64,000 bases of DNA from contig NZ_CP098755.1 of the NCBI RefSeq assembly GCF_023746555.1, positions 5,563,248 to 5,627,247 on the forward strand. The letters run 5' to 3'. The stretch comes from Brevibacillus ruminantium. GTDB lineage: Bacteria > Bacillota > Bacilli > Brevibacillales > Brevibacillaceae. The position numbers were made by a program, and so were the translations under genes. Shown here one piece after another: positions 8,419 to 17,144 of this stretch. Within the stretch, counting starts at the first letter, position 1, and each line of letters opens with the position of its first letter. The notes beneath the pieces are model-generated. The model saw only the letters and a program-made list of their open reading frames with translations, did not search any database and was not told the origin of the DNA.

Positions 8419-9111
8419 ATGGCTAGATGCACAGCTCCAGTAAATGGACATCGCTCAGCGAGTGCCGCAGCCAACTGCCCAGCGTGTGGTGGGCGTTATG
8501 GCCGCTATAGTGGCTACGGGTCGTACTCGCCTCCGTCTTACTCCCCGTCCCTGAGTGGGGACGGCCGAAGCAACGGCGGAGGTTCCGGCCGCAGTGCAAA
8601 GCCACACTGGTCGGGAGCAGGTTCGTCCGTGAGATACACGCCTGAAGAAGTTCGGGCACTCACACCAGTCCGCAACAGCGTCGAAAACCTAGCAAAGCTG
8701 CCTGACCTTAGGGACGTCTTCCTCTGCCATGCGTGGGACGACCGGCAAGGGGCCGCCAAGGAGCTGCACGATCTGCTTGAGTCACGTGGTGTCTCCGTCT
8801 GGTTCAGCGAGAAGGACGTTGGCCTCGGCATGCCGTTGCTTCGCGCCATCGACAAGGGCTTGGCGAACTCGCGAATTGGGATTGTGCTGGTGACCCCTGC
8901 GCTGCTACGCCGCCTCCCAGCAGAGGGCATCGCCGACAAAGAACTTTCGGCACTCCTCGCTCGTGAGCGGCTCGTTCCGATTGTGCACGAGACAACGTAT
9001 GAAGCTCTCCGCGAAGTCAGTCCCTTGCTCGGATCACGAAGCGGCCTGGACACTGCAGAAGAGCCAATGGCAGACGTCGCGGCCAAGCTCGCAGAGCTGG
9101 TCGCCCTCTAA
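8419..9111 (+). CDS. GC-rich zinc-ribbon TIR domain protein
   Basis: A strong AGGAGG lies before the ATG at 8419. The 230-residue product starts with a probable zinc ribbon (Cys4, His11, Cys20, Cys23), then a Gly/Ser/Tyr/Pro-rich linker (about 25-75), then a TIR domain (about 95-230) with DVFLCHAWDDRQ, VSVWFSEKDVGLG and IADKELSALLARE, where the Glu of KELS is in the expected catalytic place. The gene is strikingly GC-rich compared with the AT-rich genes to its left, and the zinc-ribbon style resembles actinobacterial TIR proteins. Transfer from a high-GC donor is likely. It has no partner gene; being a stand-alone defence or stress NADase is possible. Confidence 0.85.
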   Translation: MARCTAPVNGHRSASAAANCPACGGRYGRYSGYGSYSPPSYSPSLSGDGRSNGGGSGRSAKPHWSGAGSSVRYTPEEVRALTPVRNSVENLAKLPDLRDVFLCHAWDDRQGAAKELHDLLESRGVSVWFSEKDVGLGMPLLRAIDKGLANSRIGIVLVTPALLRRLPAEGIADKELSALLARERLVPIVHETTYEALREVSPLLGSRSGLDTAEEPMADVAAKLAELVAL

Positions 9112-9247
9112 GCTCTGTTTGTCAACCCAGGTTTGCTATTCAGATGGGGCTGCTTGGACGCACTGCCGTTTGTCGGTTACTTGGCGAACGCGGTTGCACC
9201 AAGGTTAGTGAGCAGGTGATCTAACGTTCTAAAAGCGACTCCAAGCG

Positions 9248-9280
9248 ACCCAGGAAAGCGACGTGACCGCTTTCCTGGGT
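9248..9280 (+). terminator. Perfect 13-bp hairpin without T-run
   Basis: ACCCAGGAAAGCG (9248-9260) pairs perfectly with CGCTTTCCTGGGT (9268-9280) around a 7-base loop. No T-run follows. Terminators of this kind are frequent in Actinobacteria, so the hairpin may have arrived with the GC-rich TIR gene that ends 136 bp upstream. Confidence 0.65.
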
Positions 9281-9389
9281 GCCTGAGCCGCGGCGATAGG
9301 GTCTGCTCTGTCAAGGCAAAAGTGACTTTGATCATATTGAACCGTTTCGGGCGGATCACTTCTTTCCCTAGGCGCTTGGAATTTACCAT

Positions 9390-10526
9390 GTTCCGTCATC
9401 CCGACACTCCGACAGCGTCTGTATTTAGCCGCTTCGTACAGCTACGATTGGCAGACGATCTTACTGGAAGAATCGGCCGACTTGATTCGTTCGCTTCAGA
9501 CGCCACTCACTCCCGTTCAGGTAACCGATCGGCAAAGCAACCAGCAGTTTTGGTTGCCGCTGGATCTGGATGTCTCTCCGTTTGACAATAGCAAAACCCA
9601 AAAAAGGGGTCTTCCTTACGTATAAAAAGGTTGACGGTTACTCTCCCTTCTTCGCCTATCTCGGACAAGAAGGGTACGGCATCAATGTCAATTTGCGTGA
9701 AGGCAGCAAGCATGTGCAGAAAGAAGCAGACGCCTTCTTGTAGCAAAGCTTGGAACTGGCCAGACGGGCGACGAATCAACCACTCTTGGTACGCATGGAC
9801 GCCGGTAATGACGCAATTGAAAACTTGAATGTCTGTCTGGATGCTAAGGTGGACTTCATCATCAAGCGCAATTTACGCCGCGAATCGCCGGAGAGCTGGT
9901 TGGCGATTGCCAAGCAAGACGGCATGTGCTGTGAAGAGCGCGAAGGCAAGCGCGTCTATTTGGGCGCCATGATCTGGGAAGACAAAAAGCTTCTACGTCC
10001 CATTCGCGTTGTGTACCAAGTGATTGAGCGAACAATGGAGGCAGATGGTCAAATCCTGCTGACGCCGAGCGTCGAAGCACAAGTGTTCTTTACGACTCTG
10101 CAATGTGCGCCCTCGCAGGCGATCCGTTTGTATCGCGATCATGCAACAAGCGAGCAATTCCATAGTGAGCTCAAAACAGATTTGAATCTGGAGAGATTAC
10201 CTTCCGGCAAATTCGCCACCAACGATTTAGTGCTTTGCGCGGGCTTATTCGCGTATAACCTGCTCAGGGCAATTGGGCAAATTTCGCTGCAGGAACCCGA
10301 CGCACCGGTGAAGGTAAAAGTGACGCGCCGCCGCGTGAGAACGGTTATTGAAAGCTTGATTTGGCTGGCCTCCCGCATGGTGAAACATGCCCGCGAGATT
10401 AAGTTGCGATTTGAATCCATAGTCCGTGGTTTCCAACGTTCTGACGCATTTACACCAAACTTTCGCATGGAACGAAGTACTTTCATAACCCTCCGGAGTG
10501 CCCTTTGCGTGGCGCGCTCTGTTTGA
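9390..10526 (+). pseudogene. Decayed IS1380-family transposase
   Basis: Conserved transposase segments can be followed across several frames. PLDLDVSPFDNSKTQK lies near 9555-9605 and DGYSPFFAYLGQEGYG near 9633-9680; stop codons near 9620-9632 and 9741 interrupt the frame. It then reads on from LARRATNQPLLVRMDAGND to YRDHATSEQFHSELKTDLN and LERLPSGKFATN (to about 10,215). These are DDE transposase motifs of the IS1380 family. With the N-terminal half broken by stops and frame changes it cannot encode an active enzyme. Convincing terminal inverted repeats were not found. It probably marks an old insertion between the TIR gene and the rlmH end of the island. Confidence 0.85.
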
Positions 10527-10627
10527 ATCTGCTCCCTACCGCGTTTGGTGCTGACAGAGCGCCTCACTCCCCTCTGTTTCCACATAATGGGCGTATAAAG
10601 GCCGGGACGCTGCTCTTTTTCACGGAT

Positions 10628-11017
10628 TCAGGTAAATTGTTTTACTGGTTCGGGATCAATGTGAAATGTCGATTTATCACTTACATACTTTAGATTGAGT
10701 TTTTTGAGTTCAGCAACTTCATCAGATTTTAGATACTCCCATGATTCCTTTACCATATTATCCCATGAAGACGAAATCTTTATAATCACCTGGGTAGTAA
10801 AATAATCAAACTTATGTAGTGCCTCACCAATACTTGCAATGTTTAAAGCAAGTGCTAGTACGTGCTCATGTGGAGGCAGTTCAGAGCGCCCTGCGCCTTC
10901 CCCAACGTACCACTTAGCTGATGATATTGCGAACTCTAGACTGCATAATAGTTGTAATAATGAAACGAGTGTGGCATCGGTAGAATCTAATTTATCAGCT
11001 GTAATCGTCCACTTCAT
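10628..11017 (-). CDS. Hypothetical helical protein
   Basis: The ATG at 11017 is preferred over one at 11029 because AAAGGTGAG (11025-11033) ends seven bases before it, while the upstream ATG overlaps that site. The 129-residue product is predicted mostly helical, acidic at the C terminus, without signal peptide or membrane segment. A central segment (ELPPHEHVLALALNIASIGEALHKF) looks like packed amphipathic helices. I do not recognise the family. It sits between the IS remnant and rlmH and may be the last accessory gene of the island. Confidence 0.6.
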   Translation of the reverse strand: MKWTITADKLDSTDATLVSLLQLLCSLEFAISSAKWYVGEGAGRSELPPHEHVLALALNIASIGEALHKFDYFTTQVIIKISSSWDNMVKESWEYLKSDEVAELKKLNLKYVSDKSTFHIDPEPVKQFT

Positions 11018-11265
11018 TTGAGCACTCACCTTTCATATCTTTTTGCAATCATTTCCTATAACGTCTCTAATATTCATGACGCCCCACCACCTTAAATCCC
11101 GAAGTAACTAGCCGCGATACGGTAAGATGATGCGGATTAGCCCGGCTGAATATGCCTCTCTGTATCTGAGTAGTTCCAAACGAAGTCACTTCAAATTCTG
11201 GCCGGCACCTTCCTCCATTATTCCTGCGGATTCTATACTCCCCTTGACACTTAAATTTTTCGCCG

Positions 11266-11745
11266 TCACTTGTGATACGGTTCCCCCCGCCCAATCCGAA
11301 ACGCCCGATAAACCTGCTCCACCAGCATCAACCTTACCAACTGATGCGGAAACGTCATTTTAGAGAAAGACAACTGCGCATCCGCCCGCTTCAGCACCTC
11401 ACCAGCCAGCCCCAGCGATCCCCCGATCACAAACGCCACCTGGCTGCGCCCATGCAAAGCCAGCTTGTCCATCTCGGCCGACAGCTTCTCCGACGACCAC
11501 ATCTGCCCGTCGATCGCAAGCGCGATCACATAATGATCCTGCTTGATGTGAGCGAGGATGCGCTCGCCCTCCTTGCGCTTGACCTGTTCCATCTCGCTCG
11601 CGCTCAGCTCTTCCGGCGCTTTCTCGTCGCTGACCTCCACGATCTGCAGCTTGCAATACGCCGACAGGCGCTTGGTGTATTCCGCGATCCCTTCCCGCAG
11701 GTATTTCTCTTTCAGCTTGCCCACCGTCACGATTGTAATCTGCAC
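11266..11745 (-). CDS. rlmH: 23S rRNA (pseudouridine1915-N3)-methyltransferase RlmH
   Basis: The 159-residue protein is the usual length of RlmH, a SPOUT methyltransferase that methylates pseudouridine 1915 of 23S rRNA on assembled 70S ribosomes using S-adenosylmethionine. [14 protein letters not shown] at the start, FVIGGSLGL in the knot region and the conserved C-terminal EPYHK are all visible. A GTG at 11745 is taken as start because the family begins with this segment and AAAGGA lies upstream. It follows the CxxH gene by 4 bp, so the two are an operon. In staphylococci the 3' end of this gene is the SCC attachment site; here the accessory island begins directly after the stop. Confidence 0.95.
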   Translation of the reverse strand: MQITIVTVGKLKEKYLREGIAEYTKRLSAYCKLQIVEVSDEKAPEELSASEMEQVKRKEGERILAHIKQDHYVIALAIDGQMWSSEKLSAEMDKLALHGRSQVAFVIGGSLGLAGEVLKRADAQLSFSKMTFPHQLVRLMLVEQVYRAFRIGRGEPYHK

Positions 11746-11749
11746 GCCC

Positions 11750-11992
11750 TTACATTCCTTTCTCGCGCAACAACGCAATGTCGGCCGGAGCTCCGCACTC
11801 GCGGCAGCGCTTGTCCAGCGTCTCGTCCTCGACGGAAGCGGCGCGGTACGTATCCGGCGCAGCCTCAAACTCATCCACATACTCATCTATCTGCGTATCC
11901 GCATGCTCCATGCAGGCAAAGCGCACCGGATGCTCCGGGTGCAGCACTATGTCCTTGCCATCGATGCGAATCGTTTTTTCCTTCTTGTCCAT
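11750..11992 (-). CDS. CxxH/CxxC motif small protein
   Basis: This 80-residue soluble protein has a CMEH motif near residue 27 and a CREC motif near residue 63, the defining spacing of the CxxH/CxxC family found near rlmH in Bacillales. The two motifs probably bind one zinc ion. Function is unknown. It is translationally coupled to rlmH downstream (4-bp gap), which fits its conserved genomic place. An AAAGGACG lies upstream of the ATG. Confidence 0.85.
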   Translation of the reverse strand: MDKKEKTIRIDGKDIVLHPEHPVRFACMEHADTQIDEYVDEFEAAPDTYRAASVEDETLDKRCRECGAPADIALLREKGM

Positions 11993-12359
11993 TATGTAAA
12001 TCGTCCTTTCCGTACCTGTTTGTCGTCCTTATTCTACCCCAGAATGCCCCATTTTCAAATGGTGCGGGGGCTGCGCTTCACATGTCCTTCCCCATTGGAA
12101 AAAGAGCGTTCCCCGGCATATGCACCCGAGAATATCATGGGTGGCCGAATTATGCGCGAGATGAAGCTTTGATTACACAGACATTGCCCTTGAGCGACAG
12201 CTCATTACGCCCCCTTAAGTAATTGGCAAACAGCTCTAATTAACCATTACTCTCCCTGGACCAGCAGTAATCTCACACCCATAAAAACACGTCTCGGAAT
12301 GCTTTCCCACCCCTCCAGCAAATACTACTTGGGACAAACAACGCGAGGAGGTCTGTACA
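11993..12359. other. Intergenic region with a possible forespore promoter for sspH
   Basis: No gene is evident in this 367-bp divergent gap. A GGAATG (12296-12301) and AATACTA (12321-12327) upstream of sspH resemble the -35 and -10 of a sigma-G promoter, though the 19-base spacing is slightly long. The remainder presumably holds the promoter of the CxxH-rlmH operon. Confidence 0.35.
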
Positions 12360-12542
12360 GTGAACAAGCAGCGCGCCAAGGAGATCGCGGCTTCCCCCGT
12401 CATGGCAAATGTCACCTTGGATAGGGTGCCTGTCTATATCCAGCACGTGGACGACGAAACCGACATGGCCAGAGTCTATCCGCTGGACGAGCCAGAACGA
12501 GAACAAAGCGTTCCCGTAGACAGCCTGGTAGAGCATCACTAA
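12360..12542 (+). CDS. sspH: H-type small acid-soluble spore protein
   Basis: A GTG start at 12360 follows GAGGAGG at a good distance. The 60-residue product matches the SspH family: MNKQRAKEIAASPVMANV at the start, PVYIQHVDDET in the middle, ARVYPLDEPE and a final VDSLVEHH. These proteins are made late in the developing forespore and packed into the spore core. The gene is monocistronic, with a strong terminator right after the stop. It shows that the organism forms endospores. Confidence 0.92.
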   Translation: MNKQRAKEIAASPVMANVTLDRVPVYIQHVDDETDMARVYPLDEPEREQSVPVDSLVEHH

Positions 12543-12593
12543 AAAACATCCCGTTCCACTACATAACAGTGGGTCGGGATGTTTTTTCCGTTG
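12541..12593. terminator. Bidirectional terminator after sspH
   Basis: The stem AAAAAACATCCCG starts at the sspH stop codon and pairs with CGGGATGTTTTTT around an imperfect inner hairpin. A-run and T-run on the two sides allow termination of sspH and of the opposing secreted-protein gene. Confidence 0.9.
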
Positions 12594-12609
12594 TCATTCT
12601 TTTTGTCCT

Positions 12610-13761
12610 TTACCGCTGTTTCAGCAAATGAGACAGCGGTATGCGATTGTACGTGTGCAGGTAGCCGTTGACATCCACAACAATCTGAAATCGTTCTCCA
12701 TTGTAATCAAATTGGGCAGTACCCGTTTGTCTTTCCACGGTCTTATTGTAGGTTCTCATGCTTATTTCCACTGTTCCGGTCTTCTGATACTGCTTCACAT
12801 GTTCATTGCCAAGCAGCTTTTGGATGAATTCGGCTGCTTTTTGTCTGTAAAAAGCCTCCGTTTGCGTACTATTTTTCGGCTCTTCCCTGAAAGTTGGAGA
12901 ACCAAAGGAGCCGTAATCCAATAGCTCTCCTGTCGTACTGTCAAACTGCATCGCGGCAAACATCTTCCCCTTGTCGTCAAAATTTCCGGTTTCATGGAGC
13001 GCGATCCCCCATACTCCGCGAATTTGCCCGTTGTCTGTCATCGGGCTTTTGGAATACCCCGTCATTTTCAGGCTTTTCAGAAGCGGTTCTGCCTCCAATA
13101 ATTTTTGATAGCTTTGCTGAACATGCTTGGGCAAAGGTTCCTCTGCTTTGTCAGGAGCAGGTGTTGCGGAGCCCCCTGCACCGCTTTGCGTGGTCGGGGA
13201 TACTTGTGGAGACAGCTCTGCGCCATCTTCCGGCTTCTGCTGTTTTACTACAGGAATGTCCAGCTGCCCCGTTGTCTTTGGATCTATCACATTATTGCCA
13301 AACGCCACCTTTGCATGCAAGGTAAACTTGTCTGGCAAAGGCTCCGTGAATTCGATATTCCGTATCCCTTTAAAAAGGTTTCCGTTTACCCGCTCCACTT
13401 CTTGATTGCCTTTGTAAGGAACGGGCTTGTCGGAATTATCCACGGTAAATTGCCAAAGCTTGATTGTCTGGGCCATTTTGAGAGCTTCTGCTTCATTCTG
13501 GGCATTGGGTATCTGGATGGCATAACCGATATCCATGCGCGAGCCGTCAAAGAAGACTTCGTTCACCGTCACTGTCATTCCGTTCACCGTCACACTTGGA
13601 TTGGCCTGTGCGGCTTTTGTCTGTGCTCCGGTTGCGGTTTTCACAGGAGCCGCTTGCACGGTTGATGTCTCCCCCGGAAGGACTGCCGATATGCCTGCAA
13701 CTGTGACCACGCCCGCCAAAAATAGACGGCCGATTGTCTGCGATGTCCGTTTATTTGCCAT
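12610..13761 (-). CDS. Secreted paralog of the anti-sigma sensor domain, YcdB-like C terminus
   Basis: The ATG at 13761 follows AGAGGAGAG. The 383-residue product starts with a Sec signal peptide (basic NKRTSQTIGR, hydrophobic helix, VQA-A cleavage site near residue 38). Residues about 55-190 are closely similar to the extracytoplasmic part of the anti-sigma-like protein encoded just upstream (DGSRMDIGYAIQIP, KPVPYKGNQEVERVNGNLF, PLPDKFTLHAKVAF). A Ser/Gly/Pro linker follows, then a C-terminal domain with FAAMQFDSTTGELLDYGSF resembling PepSY/YcdB-type repeats. It lacks the cytoplasmic and membrane parts of its paralog. It could be a soluble decoy, ligand or co-sensor for the sigma system; that role is inference. 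Confidence 0.75.
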   Translation of the reverse strand: MANKRTSQTIGRLFLAGVVTVAGISAVLPGETSTVQAAPVKTATGAQTKAAQANPSVTVNGMTVTVNEVFFDGSRMDIGYAIQIPNAQNEAEALKMAQTIKLWQFTVDNSDKPVPYKGNQEVERVNGNLFKGIRNIEFTEPLPDKFTLHAKVAFGNNVIDPKTTGQLDIPVVKQQKPEDGAELSPQVSPTTQSGAGGSATPAPDKAEEPLPKHVQQSYQKLLEAEPLLKSLKMTGYSKSPMTDNGQIRGVWGIALHETGNFDDKGKMFAAMQFDSTTGELLDYGSFGSPTFREEPKNSTQTEAFYRQKAAEFIQKLLGNEHVKQYQKTGTVEISMRTYNKTVERQTGTAQFDYNGERFQIVVDVNGYLHTYNRIPLSHLLKQR

Positions 13762-13782
13762 TATGATCTCTCCTCTTTTCAT

Positions 13783-14943
13783 CTATTTGTTTTGACTGTC
13801 CGCTTTGAGCGGAATGGTTACGGCCTTCTCCGTTTCCTCAACGCCGTTCATGCTGGGGATGAGCTTGACGGACTCCGGTCTTTCCCGAAGTGGAATGACA
13901 AACCTTCTCCAGATTCCCTTTTCGTCCCAAGTGAGGGTTTCTTCCACCTCTTCGATAGCCTCTCCTTTGTCGTTTAACAGCCTGTACGCAGGCTCATACG
14001 GTTTGTCGTCCGGCGGAATCTCTTTGAGCAAAATGGTCGTTGAAGCCGGGGTAAGCTTTACCGATTCCACTTCAAATACATAGCCGTTTTGCATGGTCTT
14101 GGAAATATTCAGGGACAGCTCTGCGCTGTCTCCCGGCTTCATCTGTTTTACCACCGGGATGTCCAGCTGCGCGGATGTCTTTGGATCTGCCAGATCATCG
14201 TCAAACGCCACCTTCGCGTGCAAGGTAAACTTGTCTGGCAACGGCTCTCTCAATTCGATATGCTTTATCCCTGCAAACAGGTTTCCGTCCACCCGCTCCA
14301 CATCTTGACTGCCTTTGTAAGGAACAGGCTTGTCGGAATCGTCCACGGTAAATTGCCATATCTTGATATTGCGGGCGATTTTGAGAGCTTCTGTTTCATT
14401 TGCGGTTTCGGGCATCTGGATGGCATAGCCGATATCGATGCGCGAGCCGTCATAAAACACTTCGTTCATCGTCACTATAATTCCGTTCACAGTCACGCTT
14501 TGACTGGACGGTGCGACAAGCCCCTTTTCCCCGGCGATATGCAAGGTTTCATCCTTGAACAGGGAAAAAACGGATCGGATGAGCGGAATGCTTTTCAGCT
14601 TTTCGGCCATCGTCGGTGACGAGAAACCGGCAGCAGGCAAGATGACAAAGAGGAAGCAGGCAGCGGTCGCCACAAACATCCATTTTCTCGCGACGTTTCG
14701 CGGACGAACGGGGGCTTTCGCGGTCCCTGCCGTTTCAAACAATGTTTGCCTGATTCTCTCCCGCGTGCCTGGATCTGGGGAAAGGACCTCTCTTTCTCGT
14801 TCAAGCCCCTGTACGACCTCGAAGAAACTGGGAAATTCCCGTTCAAGAGCAGCACTTCGCATATCCGTCCGGGGTTCCATTACCTGCTTGGCTAGCTGCT
14901 CCATCTGCTCAGATAAAGCTGTTTTTTTCCTGTCGCCGTTCAT
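13783..14943 (-). CDS. DUF4179-type membrane anti-sigma factor
   Basis: This 386-residue protein has a cytoplasmic N terminus (1 to about 85), one transmembrane helix (about 88-107, MFVATAACFLFVILPAAGF) and a large outer domain. Its start overlaps the ECF sigma gene by 35 bp, the usual arrangement of a sigma factor and its membrane anti-sigma partner. The outer domain (NGIIVTMNEVFYDGSRIDIG, then KFTLHAKVAF) fits the DUF4179/DUF5643 proteins seen downstream of ECF sigma factors in spore formers. It probably binds and holds the sigma factor until an envelope signal arrives. The signal is unknown. Confidence 0.8.
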   Translation of the reverse strand: MNGDRKKTALSEQMEQLAKQVMEPRTDMRSAALEREFPSFFEVVQGLEREREVLSPDPGTRERIRQTLFETAGTAKAPVRPRNVARKWMFVATAACFLFVILPAAGFSSPTMAEKLKSIPLIRSVFSLFKDETLHIAGEKGLVAPSSQSVTVNGIIVTMNEVFYDGSRIDIGYAIQMPETANETEALKIARNIKIWQFTVDDSDKPVPYKGSQDVERVDGNLFAGIKHIELREPLPDKFTLHAKVAFDDDLADPKTSAQLDIPVVKQMKPGDSAELSLNISKTMQNGYVFEVESVKLTPASTTILLKEIPPDDKPYEPAYRLLNDKGEAIEEVEETLTWDEKGIWRRFVIPLRERPESVKLIPSMNGVEETEKAVTIPLKADSQNK

Positions 14944-15484
14944 TCATATCCCCCCATCCGTGTAATTTGCCTTTCAGCTTTTCCAGAGCCCGGTAGAGCC
15001 GGTTTTTCACTGCGCTTTCACCCATCTCCAGAATTTCTGCGACCTCGACGAGCGTACAGTCCGCGAAAAACCTCAGCATGATGATCTCTCGCTCCGTCTC
15101 AGGCAACTGCTGCAAAGCGGATAACAGATCAATTTGAATCGCTGTCCGCTCGGCATGTCCCTCCGATCGTTCGGTCTGTATGATATCCAGCTCCGTCTCC
15201 TTCGGCCGCCGTCGAAGTCTCCGGTTTTCGTCCAGCAGCACACGCTTTGCAATCTGAAACAGCCAGGTGGAAAAAAGCGATTCTTCCCGGTAGCTCGACA
15301 GTCCATTCATGGCTTTCAAAAAGGTGAGCTGTGTCAAATCTTCTGCATGCGACCTCCCCACCTTGAATGCAAAATAGCGGTAAATTCGTTCAAAATAAAA
15401 ATCGTACAGCGGAGCAAAATCCTCGCGCTTCCGTTTGGCTCGCGAAACCCAGTAGGCCGGGTCAAAAGGCGTCGACTCTTCCAC
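14909..15484 (-). CDS. ECF-subfamily RNA polymerase sigma factor
   Basis: The 191-residue protein shows sigma region 2 (about 25-95: FERIYRYFAFKVGRSHAED, then FSTWLFQIAKRVLLDENRR) and region 4 (about 125-175: LQQLPETEREIIMLRFFADC, then VAEILEMGESAVKNRLYRAL) and lacks regions 1 and 3, the ECF layout. It directs RNA polymerase to its own small regulon, typically for envelope stress. It starts a three-gene unit with the anti-sigma gene (overlapping) and the secreted paralog (21-bp gap). Autoregulation is likely but its promoter was not identified with confidence. Confidence 0.9.
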   Translation of the reverse strand: MEESTPFDPAYWVSRAKRKREDFAPLYDFYFERIYRYFAFKVGRSHAEDLTQLTFLKAMNGLSSYREESLFSTWLFQIAKRVLLDENRRLRRRPKETELDIIQTERSEGHAERTAIQIDLLSALQQLPETEREIIMLRFFADCTLVEVAEILEMGESAVKNRLYRALEKLKGKLHGWGDMNERRQEKNSFI

Positions 15485-15575
15485 TTCCCTCCCTCACTCC
15501 CTTCACATGAATTAGACGCCATCCTTTTGGGGATCGACACATCATTTTTGGAAATCGAAAAGAATGCAGAAATCA

Positions 15576-15605
15576 AAAAAAGCGGCCGATTACACGCCGC
15601 TTTTT
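15576..15605 (-). terminator. Rho-independent terminator of cls
   Basis: AAAAAGCGGC (15576-15585) pairs with GCCGCTTTTT (15596-15605), and on the minus strand a T-run follows. It lies 88 bp past the cls stop codon and just before the sigma-factor gene. Confidence 0.85.
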
Positions 15606-15692
15606 CCTGTCAATTCCTGCTGTGTACTTTGCCTCCCTGCTACTGCCCGCCCGCTTTGCCTTCATCCCTTCAACAGCCTGGCCATTCACGCC

Positions 15693-17144
15693 CTACAAAA
15701 TCGGCGACAACAACCGCGTCAGCGACTCCTGCAGCCGCGCTTTCAGCGGGCGATTTTCATACTCCTCCCGGGTCACCTCGTGACACTCCTTCAAATCGTC
15801 CATAAATATCCGCTCCAACCGCTCTGCCGTGGCTGAATCGAACAAAAACGCATTGGTCTCAAAGTTAATCTTAAAGCTCCGGATATCCAGATTGGCCGTC
15901 CCGACCGACGCGATCTGTCCATCGACGACGATTGATTTGGCATGAAGAAATCCTTTTTCATATCGAAAGCAGCGCACGCCGCTCTTGAGCAGCTCACCCA
16001 GGTAGGATTGCGAAGCCCAGTAGACCAGCTTGTGATCCGCTCTGCCGGGAATCATGACCCGAACATCGACGCCGGACATAGCCGCCATTTTTAATGCCGT
16101 GAGCAGGCTGTCATCCGGGATCAGATAGGGCGATTGCAAATAAATCCGTTCCTTGGCATTGTAGATCATCTTGAGATAGCCATGCTTGATTTGCTGCTTT
16201 TCCGAGTTGGGACCGCTGGAGACGATCTGTACGCCCACCTTTCCCGTTCCATGAATCACAGGGAAATAGCGCACCTCGTCCTTCAACCGCCTCTGCCCCT
16301 GCGCCGTCAGATTCCAGTCCAGGTAAAAGCGTGTCTGCAGCAAATGGACGGCATTCCCGGTCATCTTCATATGCGTGTCCCGCCAGTACCCCAGCTTTTT
16401 ATCCATCCCGAGATATTCATTCCCGACATTAACCCCCCCGATAAAGCCGATGACACCATCGATGATGACGAGCTTGCGATGGTTGCGGAAATTGACCCAC
16501 AGGTTCACATAAGGGATCGGTGATCGGAAAAATGAAGCCACTTCTCCGCCTGCCTCCACCAACGGCCGGAAAAAACGCGGCGTCAGCTCCGAAGAACCGA
16601 TCGCGTCGTACAGCAGCCGCACCTGTACTCCTTGCTTCGCCCGCTCGGTCAGAGCCTGGATCAGCCGCTGTCCCAGTTCGTCTTTACGGATAATGTAATA
16701 CAGCAAATGGATATGATCTTCTGCCTTTTCTATACAGGAAAACAGGGCTTCGAATTTGCTATGCCCCTCCGTATACAGCTCGATTTCATTGTCTTGGGTA
16801 AACAGGGCGTCATCGCTGACCATATTCATGCGGATCATATTTCGATAATCGACGATAGCCGGATCGTGAAAGTGAATCTCACCTTTCTCGATCTGCTGTT
16901 TTTGCTCCTTCAAGGCCGACCGATAACGGGAAAATTCCCCTTCTCTCAGTTTATACAGCTTTTTTCGCGACAATCTCTGTCCAAACAATAGATAAATCAC
17001 AAACCCTACACCAGGTAAAAACAATAAGACCATCAGCCAGGCCCAGGTCGAGGCGATATTGCGCCTTTCCATGAAAATCAAGACTGCTGCCAACAACAGA
17101 TTGAAGATAGATAAGACCGTATAAAATTGCTGAAACAGCTCCAT
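15693..17144 (-). CDS. cls: Cardiolipin synthase
   Basis: An ATG at 17144 with AGGGGGG upstream gives a 483-residue protein of normal family length. Two N-terminal transmembrane helices (about 5-25 and 35-55) are followed by two phospholipase D domains, each with an HKD-type motif: HRKLVIIDGVIGFIGG (about 220) and HAKSIVVDGQIASVGT (about 400). The enzyme joins two phosphatidylglycerols into cardiolipin and glycerol at the membrane. It is monocistronic, with its own terminator. Bacillales carry several cls paralogs, so the precise paralog is not assigned. Confidence 0.92.
   Translation of the reverse strand: MELFQQFYTVLSIFNLLLAAVLIFMERRNIASTWAWLMVLLFLPGVGFVIYLLFGQRLSRKKLYKLREGEFSRYRSALKEQKQQIEKGEIHFHDPAIVDYRNMIRMNMVSDDALFTQDNEIELYTEGHSKFEALFSCIEKAEDHIHLLYYIIRKDELGQRLIQALTERAKQGVQVRLLYDAIGSSELTPRFFRPLVEAGGEVASFFRSPIPYVNLWVNFRNHRKLVIIDGVIGFIGGVNVGNEYLGMDKKLGYWRDTHMKMTGNAVHLLQTRFYLDWNLTAQGQRRLKDEVRYFPVIHGTGKVGVQIVSSGPNSEKQQIKHGYLKMIYNAKERIYLQSPYLIPDDSLLTALKMAAMSGVDVRVMIPGRADHKLVYWASQSYLGELLKSGVRCFRYEKGFLHAKSIVVDGQIASVGTANLDIRSFKINFETNAFLFDSATAERLERIFMDDLKECHEVTREEYENRPLKARLQESLTRLLSPIL

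Noticed and set aside
9280..10600. Terminal inverted repeats of the IS1380 element
   Set aside because: Short shared patterns such as TAGGG near 9296 and 10540 are too weak to define ends.
11067..11294. 75-codon minus-strand frame overlapping the rlmH end
   Set aside because: It begins inside rlmH without a ribosome binding site and has no protein-family pattern. The region is probably island junction DNA.
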